DNA of 29,381 nucleotides from a virus: positions 1 through 29,381 of IMG/VR virus record IMGVR_UViG_3300025070_000159; one strand, given 5' to 3'. Every line of letters begins with the position of its first letter. The first letter of the stretch is position 1. The position numbers were made by a program, and so were the translations under genes. The notes under the pieces are model-generated. The model saw nothing but the letters and a program-made list of their open reading frames with translations, was not told the origin of the DNA and ran no database searches. Below are positions 18,764 through 27,650 of the stretch, piece after piece.

Positions 18764-19846
18764 TTATAACTCCGCACTAATTTCTAAATCGCCACTATAA
18801 GCCCATACGCTTCCCACATTATTGCCTAGACCTGTTACATTTGAACAACTTAAAACAATCCTGTTGGTGTCCAAACTATTACTGGTAACACTTATACTAC
18901 CATCAGTGCTGACAATAGCATTTGAGCCATTATTCCACCAAAAACGTAGAGTTGGTTGATTAGTTGAGTTTATGCTTGGAAGCGTTCTCAAGGGGGTAGG
19001 GCATATTAATGTAATACGACCTGAATTTGTTGTGCCTCTAAATGCAGTCCCAATAGTGTTCGTAATAGGAAAGTCAAGTTTGAAAAAATACCTCTGACAC
19101 AACGCCAACTCTTCACCAAAGCTGCGATGCTCAAACTCAGTGGCTACTGTGCCGACTTCGAGTTGAACGCCTGTGAGGTAGAACTCGTTGCTTGTGCTAG
19201 ATGCAATATTAACACTTAAACCAACTGCCCTATCTGTATTGTCCTGTGCTTGCCAAGTTGTTGCTAAAGTTCCACTAGTCCAGTTTGAACCAGCAGCCAA
19301 CCACCAACGAATTTGTAGGCTTGCACCGTTGTCGTTTCCAAATGCACCAGTGGTATCTGCATCAATTAGTATTTCTTTCTTTTCCCAAGTATCAGCAGAA
19401 GAAATAGAATAAGATTTGTTAATATGTCTTGAATTATCTACATCAAAAAGTTCAACAATATATGTTCCAGTAACACTAGACTTAACCCAAAAAGACAAAG
19501 TTACTTGTTTAGCCGTAGAAAGCCCTTTTTGAATTTGTTGTAAATCTTGACCTTCTAAATAAGTATCAATGTTTACTTTACCTGCTGCCGCTAAACTTGT
19601 GTCTGCTGTAGTGCAATCAAGTTTGTAAGAATTAGCAAATCCTGCGGGGGCTTCCGAAGATTGACTAACAGTAAATGTTCCTTCGTTTGTAAGGGTCTTA
19701 AATCTATCTAAGGAAGCATAAGTATTAGAATTAACTCCAGTAGTTGAAGTCCCACGCTGCGCCACTTGCATAGCACCATTGATAATCAGGTTGCGCCGCC
19801 CAGAGGGGGTGCTGGGGATTTGCGCTAGTTCTCTTGCGTTACTCAT
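18764..19846 (-). CDS. tail fibre / receptor-binding protein
   Basis: The 360-aa product begins with a pattern common in phage tail fibres (RRNLIINGAMQVAQRGTS, then YASLDRFK). A beta-sandwich carbohydrate-binding-like part follows (QVTLSFWVKSSVTGTYIVEL, then DTWEKKEILIDADTTGAF), then FYLTGVQLEVGTVATEFEHR and an Asn/Ser/Thr-rich C-terminus. It probably contacts the host surface glycan. It overlaps the S74-type fibre gene by one base (TAATG). Base composition is clearly AT-richer than neighbours, consistent with swapping of host-range sequence. Confidence 0.85.
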   Translation of the reverse strand: MSNARELAQIPSTPSGRRNLIINGAMQVAQRGTSTTGVNSNTYASLDRFKTLTNEGTFTVSQSSEAPAGFANSYKLDCTTADTSLAAAGKVNIDTYLEGQDLQQIQKGLSTAKQVTLSFWVKSSVTGTYIVELFDVDNSRHINKSYSISSADTWEKKEILIDADTTGAFGNDNGASLQIRWWLAAGSNWTSGTLATTWQAQDNTDRAVGLSVNIASSTSNEFYLTGVQLEVGTVATEFEHRSFGEELALCQRYFFKLDFPITNTIGTAFRGTTNSGRITLICPTPLRTLPSINSTNQPTLRFWWNNGSNAIVSTDGSISVTSNSLDTNRIVLSCSNVTGLGNNVGSVWAYSGDLEISAEL

Positions 19847-21843
19847 TATTCAGCCTCCAGTGCGGTCAATCGTGTTTCGATGTTAGCCAAGCGTTGCTCT
19901 GTAGCTGCACCAACAAAGGCCAGCAGTTCAGGGTAGCGGATGCCAAGACGGGTGCGTTCTGTTGCACCTTCTGGTGCTTCTTCGGCTGTCTCATAGGTGT
20001 CTGTGCGGGTGTATGCGTCAGCAGCCTCAATGCCGTTTTCTTCGTCAGCTTCAACCGCTGGCACTTCGGTCTGTGTTTCCCACCAAGTCGTAGAGATGAA
20101 GAAGGCATAGTCACCAGCGTCCAATCCAGCACCAGTCATAGCTTGCTGAACGTCTTGTGCAATTACGCCAGTGTGTGTTCTGGCTGCATCGCCTTTGGCT
20201 TCAACCTTGTCATTCCATTTGAATGTCTTAAACAGTGTGCTGATTGCTTTGGCGGCAGTAATCTCTGCGTCAGTTAGACTGGAAATCTGTTGCTTTTCGT
20301 TTTGGTCAGATGTTTGGATAGTGCCGTTGGTAGCATATACGTCATCAAAACGGGCAGAGCCGTTGCCTAAATCTATTGCATTATTACGAAAACCTGATGT
20401 GGTTGATGGAGCAACGTAATTGTTAGCAAAATATAGATAAGCATCAGAAGCAGCAGGGCTGCCGATATAAAGCCCTCCGCCCCAAGTCCCAATCGACCCG
20501 ACAGTTGTGCCGTCTTTGGCGAACTGTACGATAGCTCCATCGTTTGTTTCTCTGTTAAACCGACCAGCTTTGTTGCCAGAGCGAGATGCTTCCACCAAAC
20601 CCGATTGGTTTATTGTTGTAGTGCCTGCCCCAAAAGCAGTAGTGCCGCCGACAATCACATTCCCGCTGCTGTCGATGCGCATAGCTTCTGAAAAATTACC
20701 GCTTCTTAACCGAAGAACACCGCCGCTTGTTGCTGTGCCAATATCAAAAGTTGCACCAGACTGATTGTATTCAATAATTGACCCAGTAGTATCGGTTGGG
20801 GATGAAAAGATAATCCCACTATAGTTTGCGTCAGGGCTTGCAATAGTAATACCAGCGTTTCCATTACTTTCAACAACAAGGTCATCTGCCGCAGAGTTTG
20901 GGGTCAAAGTTCCTGCCGACCCTGTGTGAACGTGTAGTCCTGTAGCATCTGGCAAACTCGTGCCGATGCCGACTTTATTATTCGTGCTGTCAACATACAG
21001 CGTGTCAGTGTCAACAGTCAGGTCGCCATTGACTGCGACATTGCCATTAAACGTGCCGCCCGTGCTGGCAGCAACCGTGTCAGACACAGTAAAGGATTTG
21101 AACGCAATGACATTCAACTCGTCACCCGCAGCAGCACCTACAGTCAACACAATGCTAGTTCCGTTAGAGGCCGTATAGTCAGTGCCGTTTTCTAGGGTGA
21201 TACCGTTTAGCGTGACAATTATATTCGACGCTGTGTATGCGAGTGTTGCGCTATTATCGTCAGAGCCAGAGAAAGTAGTCTGCCCAGAGGTGGCAGTGTA
21301 GCTATACAACAAAAACGATGTCTCACCACCACCAGCAATAGCACCCCACTCACCGTCAGCATATCCCTCAAATTGTGCGTCATCAGAGTTGTAGCGGAGC
21401 ATCCCGTTTACACCCGTTGGACGCTGTGCGTCTGTGCCAGCGGGGAGTTTAACTGCCGTAGTGCCGTTGAATGTAGCGTCAGGGGCGGTTATGCTACCAG
21501 TAAAGGTAGCCCCTGTGAGCATAGCAGCGCCAGCAGCAGTGACGTTTGTGGTGTCCGTAACATCAGCAGAAGCCTCAACGCCATCCAGCTTTGTGCCGTC
21601 TGTTGCCACATCACGCCCATCAACCGTACCGCCAACTGTGATGTTTCCTGTAACACCAATAGAGCCAACAGCGGGGCTGGTCAGGGTAACAGTACCGTCA
21701 TTCATGTCAGCCAAGTCAGCCATAATCTCACGAATGGCGTTGTTAATGCCGCTAGGCAGGCAGCCCTCCGCTATGTCAACCGACTGAATGTCCGTGTTTG
21801 ACGCGGCTGTTTTGCTGTAATCTGTAATACTGTTCTTTGCCAT
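19846..21843 (-). CDS. tail fibre with C-terminal S74 intramolecular chaperone
   Basis: The 665-aa product is a fibre or spike subunit. Residues 1-40 (SITDYSKTAASNTDIQSVDI...) may anchor to the tail. Ser/Thr/Gly-rich beta repeats fill the middle (for example NVAVNGDLTVDTDTLYVDST). Residues 511-665 form a peptidase_S74 domain that trimerises the fibre and cuts itself off: TSDQNEK gives the Ser512-Asp513 site and Lys517, with HTGVIAQDVQQ and GIRYPELLAF following and a C-terminal coiled coil. AGGAAA precedes the ATG. It is followed directly by the receptor-binding gene. Confidence 0.92.
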   Translation of the reverse strand: MAKNSITDYSKTAASNTDIQSVDIAEGCLPSGINNAIREIMADLADMNDGTVTLTSPAVGSIGVTGNITVGGTVDGRDVATDGTKLDGVEASADVTDTTNVTAAGAAMLTGATFTGSITAPDATFNGTTAVKLPAGTDAQRPTGVNGMLRYNSDDAQFEGYADGEWGAIAGGGETSFLLYSYTATSGQTTFSGSDDNSATLAYTASNIIVTLNGITLENGTDYTASNGTSIVLTVGAAAGDELNVIAFKSFTVSDTVAASTGGTFNGNVAVNGDLTVDTDTLYVDSTNNKVGIGTSLPDATGLHVHTGSAGTLTPNSAADDLVVESNGNAGITIASPDANYSGIIFSSPTDTTGSIIEYNQSGATFDIGTATSGGVLRLRSGNFSEAMRIDSSGNVIVGGTTAFGAGTTTINQSGLVEASRSGNKAGRFNRETNDGAIVQFAKDGTTVGSIGTWGGGLYIGSPAASDAYLYFANNYVAPSTTSGFRNNAIDLGNGSARFDDVYATNGTIQTSDQNEKQQISSLTDAEITAAKAISTLFKTFKWNDKVEAKGDAARTHTGVIAQDVQQAMTGAGLDAGDYAFFISTTWWETQTEVPAVEADEENGIEAADAYTRTDTYETAEEAPEGATERTRLGIRYPELLAFVGAATEQRLANIETRLTALEAE

Positions 21844-21861
21844 GATTTATTTTCCTGAATA

Positions 21862-23745
21862 CTATTCTGATGGATCTAAAACTTCCATCGCCGCAACACC
21901 AACTTTAGAGCCAGATTCAGCGCCTGCGCCGGTTCCCGCAAGACGAAGAGTGTTTGCTATTTTGTTCGCAGCACTTAAAGCCGCAGCATACGCGCCTTTA
22001 TCAGTAAGCGCACGTTCAATAACGTCTGGGTTCTCCTCAAGCAACAACTCAACAACCCTCCGGCTCTGTTTATCGGAAAACTTTCCACCCAAGTCCCTAG
22101 CCAATCGACGTAACAGTCTAGCGGCAGCCATTGGGTTGTTGTACCTAACCGCCTCGGCCACGTCAGTCACGACCCCGCCCATCATTCCGCGAGTCTGCTG
22201 CCTAGATGTGCGCTCCTGAGTCCGAGACTGACCAAGCTCTCCGGCAGTGAGTTGTGATCTTTTGGCCCTGTCAAGCATATCAATCACTTCGTCATATGAG
22301 TCCTCTGGGAATATAGTTCTAAATATCTGAGCTTCTTTTCGATCCATATTTGTAAGCAAGTTTGGAAGCGAAACACCTGATCCTTGACCGCTTTTGCGAC
22401 GTATGGCATCGGCAAGACCGGCGCGAAATGCAGCCAGAGCGTCATCCCCCGCCGCCGAGATGTCTTCAAAGGCAATCTCAACTTCATCGGCAGATTTTCC
22501 AAACACTTTTCGACCAGTATCAAAGTGCTGGGCATTTTTCTCAATCTGAGACCATACTGCGCGGGTCTGAGCTAACTCAGGAGACGCATCGTCAATCAAT
22601 CCGCGCAACATCTTCTCGGTTGCGTCGTATTTATCGCCAGCCAATGGCATGTCACCTTTGTAGAAAGACCTAGACTTGTTGGCGATTGCTCGACGGATAG
22701 ACTCGGCCTCACGCAGGGTCGGAACTCTGTTTAGTTTTATCAAGCCCTTAGCGCCCACAGTAAACAGGTCTCCCTTCATTACTTTCTTCAGTTCAGTGAG
22801 AGCCTCTGGCGCGTCATTTAAGGCCCTTTGAACGGAAGCCCTAACGGGAGCTTTTAGTTTTGGCGCAGCCTCAAATGCTTCGTCATAAGCCTTGCTTGCG
22901 TTTTTCTTAGCGACGGCAACACCCTCACTTATGTTTGCGAGAACATTTTCGTCGGTGTTTCCAGAGAGTATCTGCTGCGTTCTACTCAAAGCTCCGGTGC
23001 GAGCCTGAACAGCCCTCTCGCGCATCCTAGCTCTCTGAGGGTCGCTAATATATTGTGCATACGCGCCAAGCTCCCTACGCAGATTCTCGCTTACGTCAGC
23101 AGGTATCATGCCCCGCCGCGCACCATCAATAATCTCCTCAACGCTTGTTCCACTTGTTCTGGCAAGCTCTTGAATCTCCGCCTCAACCGCACGAGATGCT
23201 CTCTCGCCCCCTGTTCGACGCACACGGTCAACAAGACCACCCAACAGACCAGCGGCCTCTCTAACTACAGTCCCGCCGACAGCGCCGCCGATGCCGCCAG
23301 CCATCGCACCGAGAGGCGCATCTTGCAATCTTTCAAAGCCTTCACGCTCACTCGCGCCGGTTCCATAAACCGCACCCTCAGCAGCACCCAAAGCCCCCAT
23401 TCGAGCAGCGGCAGCGCCACGACCCATCGTCGCCGGAATGGAAAGCCCACCAGTCAACAGGCCGAGGCCAAGGCTTGGGAGAACAGCCCCGCCTAATTCA
23501 GTCGCCAATGAGCGATATGGGTATGCCTGTCTCGCGGCAGCAATTTCTCGGCGGATTCTATCACGCTCTGCCTCATAATCACCCCTCATTCCGCCTAGGG
23601 TTTTAGCAAAAGCCTCAATCTCTTCTCCATAGCCCAACAGCCCGCCCTGCAAGCCAATACGGACGGTCTGCGGGTCTACAGTCCTCTCCGTCGGGGCTGG
23701 GGGCGGGGTCGCTGCGCTTGGTTTACTTATGATTCTTGGGGCCAT
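21862..23745 (-). CDS. internal virion / DNA ejection-type protein
   Basis: The 627-aa product is largely helical and Ala/Arg/Glu-rich. A Gly/Ala-rich hydrophobic stretch at about 84-175 (ELGGAVLPSLGLGLLTGGLS, MAGGIGGAVGGTVVREAAGL) could insert into or cross membranes. Repeated Arg/Glu helical segments follow. Size, composition and position after other virion genes fit an ejection protein that leaves the particle with DNA, though no named family is certain. Start overlaps the previous stop as TAATG. Confidence 0.72.
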   Translation of the reverse strand: MAPRIISKPSAATPPPAPTERTVDPQTVRIGLQGGLLGYGEEIEAFAKTLGGMRGDYEAERDRIRREIAAARQAYPYRSLATELGGAVLPSLGLGLLTGGLSIPATMGRGAAAARMGALGAAEGAVYGTGASEREGFERLQDAPLGAMAGGIGGAVGGTVVREAAGLLGGLVDRVRRTGGERASRAVEAEIQELARTSGTSVEEIIDGARRGMIPADVSENLRRELGAYAQYISDPQRARMRERAVQARTGALSRTQQILSGNTDENVLANISEGVAVAKKNASKAYDEAFEAAPKLKAPVRASVQRALNDAPEALTELKKVMKGDLFTVGAKGLIKLNRVPTLREAESIRRAIANKSRSFYKGDMPLAGDKYDATEKMLRGLIDDASPELAQTRAVWSQIEKNAQHFDTGRKVFGKSADEVEIAFEDISAAGDDALAAFRAGLADAIRRKSGQGSGVSLPNLLTNMDRKEAQIFRTIFPEDSYDEVIDMLDRAKRSQLTAGELGQSRTQERTSRQQTRGMMGGVVTDVAEAVRYNNPMAAARLLRRLARDLGGKFSDKQSRRVVELLLEENPDVIERALTDKGAYAAALSAANKIANTLRLAGTGAGAESGSKVGVAAMEVLDPSE

Positions 23746-24803
23746 TATTCATTTATTCCCTTGCTTCCATCGGGGAGAACAAAGTATGTGTTTTTGGGTA
23801 GCAGTGCAGCTTGCTGCATATTGGAGACGGGAGCAGGGATCCTCTCCGTGCCTAAATATCTCTGGCTCAGGCCGTTTACGACCTTTTTCGGATCAACGCC
23901 GTAATTGGAACTTAGCGTTCTATATCGATCTTCCAGTTCTGATTGAGTTCTCTGTAGTGAGGCGAACTGATTTGAGGCCGCATTAACAAAGTATTCTCTC
24001 ATTTTCGGTGTCAGGCGCTGACCATCGATAACATTTTGTATATATGCCTTCGCGGTATCTGGTGCGCCGCCAGTGTCTTGCGCCAAGTCAAACTCACTTT
24101 CACGAACCACGGAGGTCGGGTCAATGGTTTTCATGAAGCCAAAGATGAGGGCGATGTCATCAGCGCCAGACGGATCCGTAGCAGTTCCGGCAGCCAAAAC
24201 CTTTTCATAGCCAATAGCAGATTCTCTGTAGTTCTTGGATAGCTGGTCAAACTCACTCCGGAGATCTTTTTCTTTTCCAAACTCAACCTTAGACACTTCC
24301 CGCTCTTCCTTTGCGGCGGCACGGGTTTCTGCCTCTGTTTCTTGACGGGCTTGACGCTCAAGGAGGCCGCGCTTAAACCTACGCTCCTCCTCCTGCTGTG
24401 CAGCAACATTGCCAGCCAACAAGCCCTGAGCCAAGCTAGAGCCAAGAGAAATAGGTGTGCGGCTTGGGCCTTGCAGCAGAGAGGCACCCAAAGCAGACAG
24501 ACGAGCGCTTGCACTGGGGTCAGAAAAGAAACGATCAGATGTCCTTGCGAGGCTAGACCCTACACCGCCAATGCCACTTGATATTCCACCACCAATACGG
24601 CCCAGCAAGCTCTGGGGCTGTTGTGGGGTAACTGGAGGGGCTGGTTGCATACGCTGCTGAAGCTGCAATGCCATCGGAGACGGTGCTGGCATACGCACGG
24701 GCTGCCCCATCAAAGACTGGCCTCGAAGTGGGTTAACGCCGCCAACCATATTCATTGGCTGACGAGGCGAAAGAAGACCACGGGGATTGTAGGGATTAGC
24801 CAT
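23745..24803 (-). CDS. virion structural / internal protein (352 aa)
   Basis: A Pro/Met/Gln-rich N-terminus (1-65), a Gly/Ser-rich segment (LLGRIGGGISSGIGGVGSSL), a charged coiled coil (about 135-200) and the recognisable ALIFGFMKTIDPTSVVRESE segment are seen. The last is frequent in structural proteins of marine podoviruses that lie between hub and ejection proteins. AGGATATAACAATG gives the start. Exact role unknown; ejection or internal virion protein is likely. Confidence 0.75.
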   Translation of the reverse strand: MANPYNPRGLLSPRQPMNMVGGVNPLRGQSLMGQPVRMPAPSPMALQLQQRMQPAPPVTPQQPQSLLGRIGGGISSGIGGVGSSLARTSDRFFSDPSASARLSALGASLLQGPSRTPISLGSSLAQGLLAGNVAAQQEEERRFKRGLLERQARQETEAETRAAAKEEREVSKVEFGKEKDLRSEFDQLSKNYRESAIGYEKVLAAGTATDPSGADDIALIFGFMKTIDPTSVVRESEFDLAQDTGGAPDTAKAYIQNVIDGQRLTPKMREYFVNAASNQFASLQRTQSELEDRYRTLSSNYGVDPKKVVNGLSQRYLGTERIPAPVSNMQQAALLPKNTYFVLPDGSKGINE

Positions 24804-24812
24804 TGTTATATC

Positions 24813-25649
24813 CTATTCATAACTACCCAGCGCACCGCCAAGAATACCATAGCCGATACGCTCGCTTGAGCTAAGGTTTTCTGAGCCAAGAGCGCCAAGC
24901 AGTGAGGCAGCACCGCCCAAGAACTGTTGACCGCGACTTGGTTCGTAAAGCGGTGTAACTTGCGTTGAAACCTGACCCATCGGGAATCCAGAAATAATGT
25001 TTTGATAACGAGCCAACTCCTCCATCGGAGATGTCTGCTCATACTGATAGCGCTGGATAGCCTCTTGGATGCCACGTTGCTCTTGGGCTTCACGAGCAGC
25101 ACCGACCTGTTGCAGGCGAGCAATGTCAGAATAGTCAGCAGCAGCCATAGCTGGGGCCATCTGTGCAGCTTGCAGGCCAAGACCGCGCTGCGTAGCAAAG
25201 TCACGATAGGCGACATCAGCAGCTACATCACCCAATGCACGGGCTGTAACGTCAGCAGCAGCACCAGAACCCAAGCGACCACGTTGAGCCAGTTGGCTCT
25301 GCACACGGGCTTGTACGGGGTCTAGCGCACGTTGGATAGCACCAGTAAGCAAACCAGACTGTGCAGGCGGTACATACTGACCCTCCGCTCCAGTGCTGCC
25401 AAGAAACGAACCAACAGTCGATTGCGCTTGTTGTGTCAGTGGGCTACCAGCTACAGCGCGTTGCTCCTGTGCGCGCAGCGCCTGTTCTGTCTGTGGTGCA
25501 AAACCAGCGTAAGTCTGCCCTTGATAAAACTGCGGAGCGCCTTGTTGATACTGGCGCAATGCCTCAGACATACCATACTGCAAGAAGGGTTGACCAAACT
25601 CGCCACCAAATTCTGTCTGGGTTACTGTTTCTGTAGTTCCGTCTGCCAT
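24813..25649 (-). CDS. virion structural protein, Ala/Gln-rich (278 aa)
   Basis: The 278-aa product is Ala/Gln/Arg-rich and helical, with QRGRLGSGAAADVTARALGD, QMAPAMAAADYSDIARLQQVG and a Gly-rich C-terminal patch (QQFLGGAASLLGALGS). These segments recur in structural proteins of many marine phages, usually next to the Gly-rich internal proteins. AGAGG precedes the ATG. Likely internal or tail-tip structural protein. Confidence 0.72.
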   Translation of the reverse strand: MADGTTETVTQTEFGGEFGQPFLQYGMSEALRQYQQGAPQFYQGQTYAGFAPQTEQALRAQEQRAVAGSPLTQQAQSTVGSFLGSTGAEGQYVPPAQSGLLTGAIQRALDPVQARVQSQLAQRGRLGSGAAADVTARALGDVAADVAYRDFATQRGLGLQAAQMAPAMAAADYSDIARLQQVGAAREAQEQRGIQEAIQRYQYEQTSPMEELARYQNIISGFPMGQVSTQVTPLYEPSRGQQFLGGAASLLGALGSENLSSSERIGYGILGGALGSYE

Positions 25650-25699
25650 TTTATTTACCTCTGGCCTTAATTTATACGGTTATCCACCGTTTGTAAACG

Positions 25700-26017
25700 C
25701 TATCCTAGAACAGCATAATGAAAAAGAATATCACTCGTATTTGAGTTACTGCGATGTGTAAGTGTAAAGGTTTGCTTGCCTACGCTGCTAAGATAGAGAT
25801 GAGATAGCTCTTGGGCTGCGTTAGATGACTTGGGTGTCCAAAGAATCACGCTGTTAGGATTTACACGCAAATCACTAACCGTTGTTGTCGTAGAGCTTGC
25901 AGTCAACTGAAACGCACCAGTAGAGTTTATCTTACCCTCTACAAGGTTGTTGACCACCTCCGCGACCTCACGAGGCGTACCACCCATATTCGGAAGTCTG
26001 CGGTATTGGTTAGCCAT
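25700..26017 (-). CDS. small virion structural protein (105 aa)
   Basis: MANQYRRLPNMGGTPREVAE starts a 105-aa protein with an N-terminal helical arm and a beta-rich remainder (TTTTVSDLRVNPNSVILWTP, KQTFTLTHRSN). The pattern of arm plus 'NPNS-VILWTP' strands recurs in phage structural genes beside the hub protein. Start overlaps the hub gene stop as TAATG. Function unknown, probably a tail component. Confidence 0.75.
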   Translation of the reverse strand: MANQYRRLPNMGGTPREVAEVVNNLVEGKINSTGAFQLTASSTTTTVSDLRVNPNSVILWTPKSSNAAQELSHLYLSSVGKQTFTLTHRSNSNTSDILFHYAVLG

Positions 26018-27489
26018 TACCTGCGTCCTATCGTGTTGGCATCAACGTCAATGCCCTGCGCCTTCTTCCACTCACCGCTCAAGTTCAAACGCACCCGATG
26101 GTAGCGTCCGTTAGAGCGTACGGGGCAGAAGTTGTCATTGTTTAGGGTAGATGCGCTGCCAAACGTAAATGTATCAATCTGACGATTGCGCGATGCAACC
26201 TGTGCCGTCACTGTGCCAGTAGAGTTTTCACGCAAGGTAACATATGGAATGACATTGTTTAGCAGCGAGTGAGAGCCTGTGCGAACCTCAAACTCAGCAG
26301 TCTCTACTGTTGCGCTCAATGTACTTCCTGTGAAGGTTTGGATTTTTTTGTCTTTAGAAGCGGCAAATAGAAACTCGCCGCCGCGATAGACAGCACCATC
26401 GAGAGAAGCAGGTAGAACGTCAAGATTACCAAAAGCAGCATCAAGAGCTTCAAGAGTGTAGCCAGCGGTATAAATAGGTGCAACCATATCCACAGCAACA
26501 GACGCGGTACTCCACTTATCAAGCGCATAGTTATAGATAATAAGTTTGTCAGGTGAACCATTCGTAGCCGCCGTACTTGCATAAGACCAAACAATAATCT
26601 GGCGGAGCGGGTCAGCAGAGGCTGTCATATTCTTAGCATATGCACCGTCCCAGTCTTCCAAGAAGAAACGGTTTACCTTTTCTGCACCGATGGCGCGAGA
26701 ACGCTCACCATCAAACATATAGAAGCCGTCATCAGCCAGATAGAAGACACTGTGACCAACATTACAAACGCTGCCAGCAACCTTACAACCACGCACCGTT
26801 TCCACCTTATCGAACTGGAATATCAGTGGCGCACCGATGTAGCTACCGCGTACAATGCCCTTCTCCATAAGAATAGTGGCATATTCACCGCCGACAAGTC
26901 CAGTCACATCACCCATATCTTGGATGTCTTGGAAGTCAGCTTGGGTTGTAGGAGACACAGCCCAGCTTGTGTAATCACCCAGCGCAGACCAGCGTACACG
27001 ATAGGGCTTGTTGCCGTCTGTTGAGTCATGCGTAAAGCCGGTCATTACAAAGTCACGCACAACAGCAAGATACTTGGCCTTTGGCGCATCAGCAGAAAGG
27101 TCAGCAAATAACCCAGCGCCAGCAGCAGTAGCTGTTTGAATGGGGTCGGCAAAGTTTGTGCTAATCACAGCTTCGCCAAACTGAACAAAGCGAGGGCGGT
27201 CTTCTGCGCCAGTGCTGTAATTTCCAGACTTGCTAACATTATCAAGCGAACCATCAGTCGTATCAAACTTGTAAATCTTTGTGCGATCAGCAGCATACAG
27301 ACCAACATTGCCATCATCATCAGCAGCAGCAAACATACCGACAATCACCTCATCAGCGACGCCACTAATAGGAGAAATGCTTTGCATACTCTCATAGCCA
27401 GCAGCCGCAGGAATGACGTTGTTGGCTACTGTAACACCCGCATTACCAAAATCTGATTGGTCAGGTAAAAATTCCCCAAAGCTAATCAT
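26017..27489 (-). CDS. hub / packaged-DNA-stabilisation-like tail protein
   Basis: The 490-aa product is beta-rich, with repeated propeller-like blades (VGLYAADRTKIYKFDTTDGS, HSVFYLADDGFYMFDGERSR, KLIIYNYALDKWSTASV). It resembles tail hub or stabilisation proteins (P22 gp10-like or T7 gp12-like nozzle) in size and motif order. The start FGEFLPDQSDFGNAGVTVAN is common in this group. GGAG lies six bases before the ATG. It probably closes the tail and keeps DNA in the head. Confidence 0.82.
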   Translation of the reverse strand: MISFGEFLPDQSDFGNAGVTVANNVIPAAAGYESMQSISPISGVADEVIVGMFAAADDDGNVGLYAADRTKIYKFDTTDGSLDNVSKSGNYSTGAEDRPRFVQFGEAVISTNFADPIQTATAAGAGLFADLSADAPKAKYLAVVRDFVMTGFTHDSTDGNKPYRVRWSALGDYTSWAVSPTTQADFQDIQDMGDVTGLVGGEYATILMEKGIVRGSYIGAPLIFQFDKVETVRGCKVAGSVCNVGHSVFYLADDGFYMFDGERSRAIGAEKVNRFFLEDWDGAYAKNMTASADPLRQIIVWSYASTAATNGSPDKLIIYNYALDKWSTASVAVDMVAPIYTAGYTLEALDAAFGNLDVLPASLDGAVYRGGEFLFAASKDKKIQTFTGSTLSATVETAEFEVRTGSHSLLNNVIPYVTLRENSTGTVTAQVASRNRQIDTFTFGSASTLNNDNFCPVRSNGRYHRVRLNLSGEWKKAQGIDVDANTIGRR

Positions 27490-27650
27490 TGCGAACTCCA
27501 GCTTTCATTTCCAGCAGACACGTTTGTCCAAGTCTCAGAACCGGCAGTAATCGGTGTCCAGCTTTCACCTCCGGCAGGCACCTCAGTCCAGCTTTCACCT
27601 TCATCTGCTACCTCAGACCATACCTCACCTTCCGGCGCAATAATACCCCA
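27486..27650 (-). repeat. tandem 30-base repeats (10 aa each, Trp at every tenth residue)
   Basis: Five 30-base units at the 3' end of the gene, recognisable in the DNA from repeated CCAGCTTTCA on the plus strand. Trp recurs at exact 10-residue spacing with Gly and Ser/Thr fixed nearby. Confidence 0.8.

Noticed and set aside
21373-21801. Long plus-strand open frames opposite the S74 fibre gene
   Set aside because: They are antisense to a well-supported repetitive coding region and their products have no domain; codon bias of the fibre gene explains the open frame.
25678-25690. TTATCCACC, close to a DnaA box
   Set aside because: It differs from the consensus at the last base and lies between late structural genes, far from replication functions.
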